Positions 31,571-35,954 of a stretch of 35,954 bases of DNA are shown piece by piece. The translations under genes and the position numbers were made by a program. Origin of the DNA: Bacteroidota bacterium (GTDB taxonomy: Bacteria > Bacteroidota > Bacteroidia > Flavobacteriales_D > Sanyastnellaceae). Where the stretch lies: assembly GCA_027622975.1 (NCBI GenBank), contig JAQBVN010000001.1:1-35954 (forward strand). Direction: 5' to 3'. Under the pieces are notes generated by a model. That model was not told the origin of the DNA. It worked only from the letters and a program-made list of their open reading frames with translations, and ran no database searches. Positions within the stretch are counted from its first letter, which is position 1. Each line of letters opens with the position of its first letter.

Positions 31571-32671
31571 TTAGGCGATGACTTCGGCGGAGGCAACCGG
31601 AGCACCTCCGTCTCGGGGGGGCACCCCCATGCGCTGGCGCACCAGGTTCTCGAGCCCTTCCACCCAGGCAGGGTGGGCGTTCAAGCTCGGCACGAGCTCC
31701 ACCTTTTCACCGCCGTGCTCCTCGAACACCTCCTGGTATTCTTCGCCAATTTCAATCAAGGTTTCGAGGCAATCGGCCACAAACGCCGGGCTGAACACGA
31801 GAAGCTTCTTGTCGCCCGCCTCGCCCCTCTCGACAATCACGTCGTCGCTGAAGGGACGCAGCCACTTGCTGTCCAAGCGGCTCTGGAAGCACACCGTGTA
31901 GCGATCTTCGGCGAGCCCCAAGTGCTGGGCCAGGGCCCGGCTCGTCGCGTAGCACGTGGCCTTGTAGCACTGCCGATTCTCGTCATTGATCTCGTCCTCG
32001 CAGCTGTGGTTGGCGCACTTTTGGTCTTCGTAGATCTTGTCCACCTGCCGCTCCGGAAGCCCGTGGTAGCTGAACAAGATGTGGTCGTAGCTGTCCAAAT
32101 CAAAGGCCCCCGCCTGCTCCACAAACCCCTTCAAGTACCCCTCGAAATCCCAGTACTGGCTCACCGCCACCACCTCGGGGATGACGTACCACTTGCTCAA
32201 GATCTTGAACGCCTTTTCCAGCGTCGAACCCGTCGTGGCCGACGCGTACTGGGCGTACAAAGGCAGGATGCAAATGCGGTCATACCGTGCTTTCTCCATG
32301 CGGGCCATGACGCGGTCCATGGAGGGGTTTTGGTAGCGCATGGCCAATTCCACCACGACCTCGCCGCCAAAGGCCTCTTGTGCTTCAGCCGTGCTGAGAC
32401 GTGCCTGCAGATCCCGTTGCAACGCTTCTCCGTAGAGCAACAACGGAGAGCCTTCGTCGGTCCAAACCTTCTTGTATTCCCGGGCGCTGCGGAACCTGCG
32501 GATGGGCGCGATGATTCCGTTCACGAGGATTTTTCGGGGCAACCACGGGATGTCAATGACCCGTCCGTCGCCCAAAAATTCACGCAAATACCGACCGACA
32601 GCACCCGCTGTCGGGGCGTCGGGCGTGCCCAGGTTCACAAGCAGGATGCAGGTCTTGGTTGGGTGGGTCAT
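31571..32671 (-). CDS. hemH: Ferrochelatase
   Basis: HemH inserts Fe2+ into protoporphyrin IX, the last step of haem b synthesis, feeding haem to the cytochromes encoded nearby. The 366-residue product shows the N-terminal ILLVNLGTPDAP motif, the catalytic His203 in FSYHGLPER, and Glu303 in FVADCLETL. Four cysteines (219, 224, 235, 240) occur in two C-x4-C pairs after the catalytic His. The C-terminus carries a short low-complexity extension (PPRDGGAPVASAEVIA). The ATG is 22 nt after lpdA and the stop 9 nt before pabB. Confidence 0.95.
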   Translation of the reverse strand: MTHPTKTCILLVNLGTPDAPTAGAVGRYLREFLGDGRVIDIPWLPRKILVNGIIAPIRRFRSAREYKKVWTDEGSPLLLYGEALQRDLQARLSTAEAQEAFGGEVVVELAMRYQNPSMDRVMARMEKARYDRICILPLYAQYASATTGSTLEKAFKILSKWYVIPEVVAVSQYWDFEGYLKGFVEQAGAFDLDSYDHILFSYHGLPERQVDKIYEDQKCANHSCEDEINDENRQCYKATCYATSRALAQHLGLAEDRYTVCFQSRLDSKWLRPFSDDVIVERGEAGDKKLLVFSPAFVADCLETLIEIGEEYQEVFEEHGGEKVELVPSLNAHPAWVEGLENLVRQRMGVPPRDGGAPVASAEVIA

Positions 32672-32693
32672 GCCTTCACAACAACCAAGTGGG

Positions 32694-34097
32694 TCAAATG
32701 TGCAAGGCGCGGTCGCCCGTGGCTGCCAGGGCCGCCTCCTTGATCGCCTCGGTGAACGTCGGGTGCGCGTGGCTCATCCGAGAAATGTCTTCCGCACTCG
32801 CTCGGAACTCCATGGCCACCACAGCCTCGGCAATCATGTCGGCCGCGCGAGGGCCGCACATGTGCACCCCAAGAATCTCGTCCGTCTCCGCGTGCGCCAA
32901 CACCTTCACGAGCCCGTCGGTGTCCATGCTCGCGCGGGCGCGACCGCTCGCCTTGAAGGGAAAACTCCCACTCTTGAACGGCACCCCATCCGCCTTCAAC
33001 TGCTCCTCGGTCGCGCCAACCCCGGCCACTTCCGGCCAGGTGTACACGACGTTGGGAATCAAGTTGTAATCGATGTGCGGGTGCTGTCCGGCGATGGTTT
33101 CAGCGGCAAAGACACCCTCCTCTTCAGCCTTATGCGCGAGCATCGTCCCCCGGACCACGTCGCCGATGGCGTAGATGTTCGGCACCTTGGTGCGCATGTG
33201 CGCGTCGACGTCGATGCGACCGCGCTCGTCCGTGCTGAGTCCAGCCGCTTCGAGGTGGAGACCGTCTGTGTACGGACGACGACCGACGCTGACGAGGCAG
33301 TATTCAGCCTTGAAGGTCACTTCCTCACCTTTGGCGGTGTCGGCTTTGACGGTCACACTGCGTCCTGTGGCGGTGACTTCCTTCACGCCGTGCTTGAGGT
33401 GAAATTTTACCCCGAGCTTTTTCATGGAGCGCATGAGCTCCTTGCCCATGGCGCGATCCATGGTGGGAATGATGCTATCAGCGTATTCCACCACTTCCAC
33501 TTCGGTGCCGAGGCGGGCGTACACCGAACCAAGTTCGAGTCCAATGACCCCACCCCCAATGACCACCATGGATTTGGGGAGTTTGGGCAAGTTCAGCGCT
33601 TCGGTGCTTGTGATGACGCGTTTTTTGTCGATTTCAATGAATGGCAGCGTGCTCGGTTTGGAGCCCGTGGCGATGATCACATGCTTTGCCCCGACGTGAA
33701 CGGCCTTGCCTTTGCTCGGGGTGATGGCGACCGTATGCGCATCAACAAAGGAGCCGACTCCATGGATCACGTCGATGTTGTTCTTCTTCATCAAGAAGTT
33801 GATGCCTTCTGTGGTTTGGGCCACCACCTCACCTTTGCGCGAGATCATTTGCGGGAAATCGAGTCCCAAAGACCCCACTTGGATGCCATGGACAGAAAAT
33901 TGCTCTTTGGCCTGGTGGTAATGCTCAGAACTATCGAGCAGTGCCTTGGATGGAATGCATCCGACATTCAAGCAGGTTCCGCCCAGGGTTGGGTATTTCT
34001 CCACCAAGGCTGTTTTCAAACCAAGTTGTGCAGCGCGGATGGCGGCTACGTAGCCTCCAGGACCGCTTCCGATGACGACGACGTCGTAGTTTTCCAT
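32694..34097 (-). CDS. lpdA: Dihydrolipoyl dehydrogenase (E3)
   Basis: This FAD-dependent E3 component reoxidises dihydrolipoamide in the pyruvate, 2-oxoglutarate and branched-chain dehydrogenase complexes. The 467-residue protein has an N-terminal FAD-binding GSGPGGYVAAIRAAQ motif, the redox disulphide C42/C47 (TCLNVGCIPSK), the NAD-binding GGGVIGLELGS motif, the second FAD motif YAIGDVVRG, and the C-terminal dimerisation domain with the active-site HAHPTFTEA (His near 445). The ATG at 34097 gives the canonical MENYDVVVIG start and lies 4 nt from a perfect -7 box. No E1 or E2 gene is adjacent. Confidence 0.97.
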   Translation of the reverse strand: MENYDVVVIGSGPGGYVAAIRAAQLGLKTALVEKYPTLGGTCLNVGCIPSKALLDSSEHYHQAKEQFSVHGIQVGSLGLDFPQMISRKGEVVAQTTEGINFLMKKNNIDVIHGVGSFVDAHTVAITPSKGKAVHVGAKHVIIATGSKPSTLPFIEIDKKRVITSTEALNLPKLPKSMVVIGGGVIGLELGSVYARLGTEVEVVEYADSIIPTMDRAMGKELMRSMKKLGVKFHLKHGVKEVTATGRSVTVKADTAKGEEVTFKAEYCLVSVGRRPYTDGLHLEAAGLSTDERGRIDVDAHMRTKVPNIYAIGDVVRGTMLAHKAEEEGVFAAETIAGQHPHIDYNLIPNVVYTWPEVAGVGATEEQLKADGVPFKSGSFPFKASGRARASMDTDGLVKVLAHAETDEILGVHMCGPRAADMIAEAVVAMEFRASAEDISRMSHAHPTFTEAIKEAALAATGDRALHI

Positions 34098-34101
34098 GGC
34101 A

Positions 34102-34109
34102 CAAAGGTA
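34102..34109 (-). promoter_or_regulatory. -7 promoter box of lpdA (TACCTTTG)
   Basis: A perfect TAnnTTTG on the minus strand is separated from the lpdA ATG by only TGCC. With the usual start 4-7 nt after the box, transcription would begin at or just inside the start codon, so lpdA mRNA is predicted to be leaderless. Confidence 0.65.
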
Positions 34110-34143
34110 GTTCGGGGTTGAAGGTCTGCCGCCCCGCATGTCG

Positions 34144-34151
34144 TTTCTTTG
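34144..34151 (+). promoter_or_regulatory. Possible -7 box of the MMPL gene (TTTCTTTG)
   Basis: TTTCTTTG differs from TAnnTTTG at the second base and ends 9 nt before the ATG at 34161. It faces away from the lpdA box in the 63-nt divergent gap. Confidence 0.3.
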
Positions 34152-34160
34152 CACCTCCTC

Positions 34161-35954
34161 ATGTGGCTTCGAATAGCATCTTTCCTCATTCGTCACCGTC
34201 TGCCCGCGGTCCTTGCGCTGTTGTGTGCAACGGTGTTCATGGCCTTGCAGATTCCCGAGCTGAAGATGCAGTACAAGTACGGGGGCATTTTGCCGCTTGA
34301 CGACCCGGCCGAAGTGGACCATGCCAAATTTTTGGAGTCGTTTGGGGCCGAGGGAAATGTGCTCATCATCGGAGTGGAGGATTCACGAATTCGAACAGCT
34401 GAAGGCCTTCAGGCGTGGCATGATTTGGCGGAAGACATCCGCGCATTGCGGGTCATGGTCGATGGCCAGCCGATGGTGATCATTGATTCAGTCTTTGCGG
34501 TGACCCATGCCTTTGATGTGGTCAAACACCCCACCGAGAAGCGTTTCGTGTTGGAGCCCATCGCTTCGGACATCGTGCACCCTGACCCGTCAGCGCCGCC
34601 TCTGACGGATGAACGTGCCAATGACATCGTCAACAAAGTGCGGTCTTTGCCTTTCTACAACGGTTTGCTATACGCGCCTGAAAACGATGCCATGTTGATG
34701 ATGGTCGTGTTCAACTTGGACATGCTCAACTCGCCGCGACGTGGCACAGTTGTCGAGGAAATCATTGCCTTGTCGGATCAATGGTCCGAGGACAAAGGCA
34801 TCGAGACCCATCTCAGCGGTCTGCCTTTCATTCGGATTGCCATGACCAACAAGGTCAAGGGAGAAATCGGATATTTCATCGGAGCCGCCATGTTCGTGAC
34901 CGCTCTGCTGCTGTTCCTGTTTTTCAGAAACCTGGCCGTGGTGGGTGTGTGCATGGCTGTGGTATTCATCGGGGTGATTTGGTCTCTCGGCACCATTGCC
35001 TTGCTGGACTACCGCATCACGCTTGTGATGTCGTTGATTCCCGCATTGATGATTGTCATCGGGGTTCCCAATTGCATCTATTTGGTCAACAAATACCAGG
35101 GAGAATTCAAGCGCCATGGGAACAAGATGATGGCTCTGCAGCGCATGGTGACCAAGGTGGGCAATGCCACCCTTCTGACCAATGCGACGACGGCTTTTGG
35201 GTTTGCCACCTTCATTTTCACCCACAGCCCCATCCTCATTGAATTTGGGGTGGTCGCGGCCTTGAACATCATGCTCGCCTTCGGCATCAGCATCGTGCTC
35301 ATCCCGGCACTTTTTACGTGGCTCCCCGAACCCCATGATCGACATCTGAGTCACCTTGACAGGGTGTGGGTAGACAATGTGGTGGGCAGCTTTGTTCGAA
35401 CAGTTCAGTCCGGGAGAAGGCCAGTCTATTTGGCCGCTCTTGTGGTTCTTCTCGGGAGCGCAGCCGGCATGACGCGGATGGTCAGCACGGGAAACATTGT
35501 GGACGATTTGCCAGACGACGACCGCGTGCTGACTGATTTGACATGGATAGAATCACGCTTCAAAGGGGTTATGCCGTTTGAAGTGTTGATCGATGGCCAC
35601 CAACCAGGCCAAATCCTCAACGCGTCCAACCTCAGCCGCATCGACCGCTTCCAAACGCTTCTGACAGAGTATCCCGAATTCTCTCGGAGTTTGAGCGCAG
35701 TGGATGCGGTGAAATTTGGGGTGCAAGCGTTTTACGGTGGCGACCCCGATCGATACCGGCTCCCAAGTCGGCAGGAGCGCTCTTTCATGGGCCCATACTT
35801 TCGAGGCAGCGAAGGGGAGGCTTCTCAGCACGATGACGCCAACGTCGTGATCGCCAACTTTGTCGATTCTACGCGCACAATCACGAGGGTCTCTGCTCAA
35901 ATGGCCGATGTCGGGACCCTGGAGATGGATGCGCTCATGGGGGATTTGCGACCG
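34161..35954 (+). CDS. RND-superfamily (MMPL-type) exporter, 3'-truncated by the window end
   Basis: This is the first 598 residues of an RND/MMPL-family membrane protein; the frame stays open to the last base, so the gene continues outside. A first transmembrane helix (about residues 12-31) precedes a periplasmic domain (~32-230, including YGGILPLDDPAEVDHAKF). A block of helices follows (~235-390: GEIGYFIGAAMFVTALLLF, then ALMIVIGVPNCIYLVNKYQ and ATLLTNATTAFGFATFIF) as in sterol-sensing/MMPL domains. A further helix (~420-440) leads into the second periplasmic domain. Such proteins export lipids, hopanoids or drugs; the substrate cannot be told. It is divergent from lpdA. Confidence 0.88.
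   Translation, partial: MWLRIASFLIRHRLPAVLALLCATVFMALQIPELKMQYKYGGILPLDDPAEVDHAKFLESFGAEGNVLIIGVEDSRIRTAEGLQAWHDLAEDIRALRVMVDGQPMVIIDSVFAVTHAFDVVKHPTEKRFVLEPIASDIVHPDPSAPPLTDERANDIVNKVRSLPFYNGLLYAPENDAMLMMVVFNLDMLNSPRRGTVVEEIIALSDQWSEDKGIETHLSGLPFIRIAMTNKVKGEIGYFIGAAMFVTALLLFLFFRNLAVVGVCMAVVFIGVIWSLGTIALLDYRITLVMSLIPALMIVIGVPNCIYLVNKYQGEFKRHGNKMMALQRMVTKVGNATLLTNATTAFGFATFIFTHSPILIEFGVVAALNIMLAFGISIVLIPALFTWLPEPHDRHLSHLDRVWVDNVVGSFVRTVQSGRRPVYLAALVVLLGSAAGMTRMVSTGNIVDDLPDDDRVLTDLTWIESRFKGVMPFEVLIDGHQPGQILNASNLSRIDRFQTLLTEYPEFSRSLSAVDAVKFGVQAFYGGDPDRYRLPSRQERSFMGPYFRGSEGEASQHDDANVVIANFVDSTRTITRVSAQMADVGTLEMDALMGDLRP

Noticed and set aside
30290-32743. An 817-codon open frame on the plus strand
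   Set aside because: It lies antisense to pabB and hemH, which have full family motifs. Its composition is that of a GC-rich shadow frame, and it has no plausible start context.
32472-34121. A 549-codon plus-strand open frame opposite lpdA
   Set aside because: The antisense frame of lpdA stays open because of third-position GC bias; the translation is His/Arg/Val-rich with no recognisable domain.
1-35954. CRISPR arrays, IS elements, tRNA/rRNA genes, riboswitches
   Set aside because: I saw no spaced direct repeats, transposase motifs or terminal inverted repeats, and no cloverleaf-like or rRNA-like stretches. All gaps are short and explained by promoters or terminators.

Overview
The window comes from a moderately GC-rich member of the Bacteroidota, most likely order Flavobacteriales. 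The case rests on gene content and order: an alternative complex III operon (actB to actF) feeding coxB-coxA and followed by ruvB-queG; the block CBS protein-nadK-porG/DUF6089-uppS-bamA-skp-skp-murI; no consistent Shine-Dalgarno sequences; and promoter -7 boxes of the TAnnTTTG type. Everything looks chromosomal and housekeeping. I see no insertion sequence, phage gene, CRISPR array, tRNA or rRNA. No gap between genes exceeds 300 bases.

Region 1 (1-9988, + strand) is one respiratory operon. It opens inside actB, then actC, actD, actE, actF, coxB and coxA follow with gaps of 0-20 nt. Together these oxidise menaquinol, pass electrons through a monohaem lipoprotein to the CuA centre and reduce O2. 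A strong intrinsic terminator ends the run at 10031-10058. Region 2 (10086-13503) holds ruvB-queG (+), a small uncharacterised minus-strand gene, and trhO (+). Region 3 (13481-15005, minus) is pdxJ followed by an alpha/beta hydrolase. Region 4 (15039-23003, +) is the envelope-biogenesis operon: a CBS/ACT-like protein, nadK, a PorG-like barrel protein, uppS, bamA, two OmpH/Skp chaperones and murI. Several junctions are ATGA overlaps.

Region 5 (23034-34097, minus) is a long co-oriented series: lpdA, hemH, pabB, tilS and yhhQ, then after a probable promoter dsbD, gmhA, comM and a gamma-carbonic anhydrase. Region 6 (34161 to the end, +) is the 5' part of an RND/MMPL-type exporter, divergent from lpdA and cut off by the window end.

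The points most worth a second look are these. The octamer TACCTTTG occurs next to four gene starts; at lpdA and trhO it lies so close to the ATG that the mRNAs would be leaderless or nearly so, and ruvB has a one-mismatch version in the same position. CoxB carries an insertion of about 130 residues, a coiled coil with a histidine-rich hinge, just before its CuA domain. ActB has a dockerin/EF-hand-like Ca2+-binding loop between its two domains. Four genes (queG, trhO, tilS, yhhQ) all bear on tRNA position 34. I found no convincing evidence of an entirely new multi-gene system.
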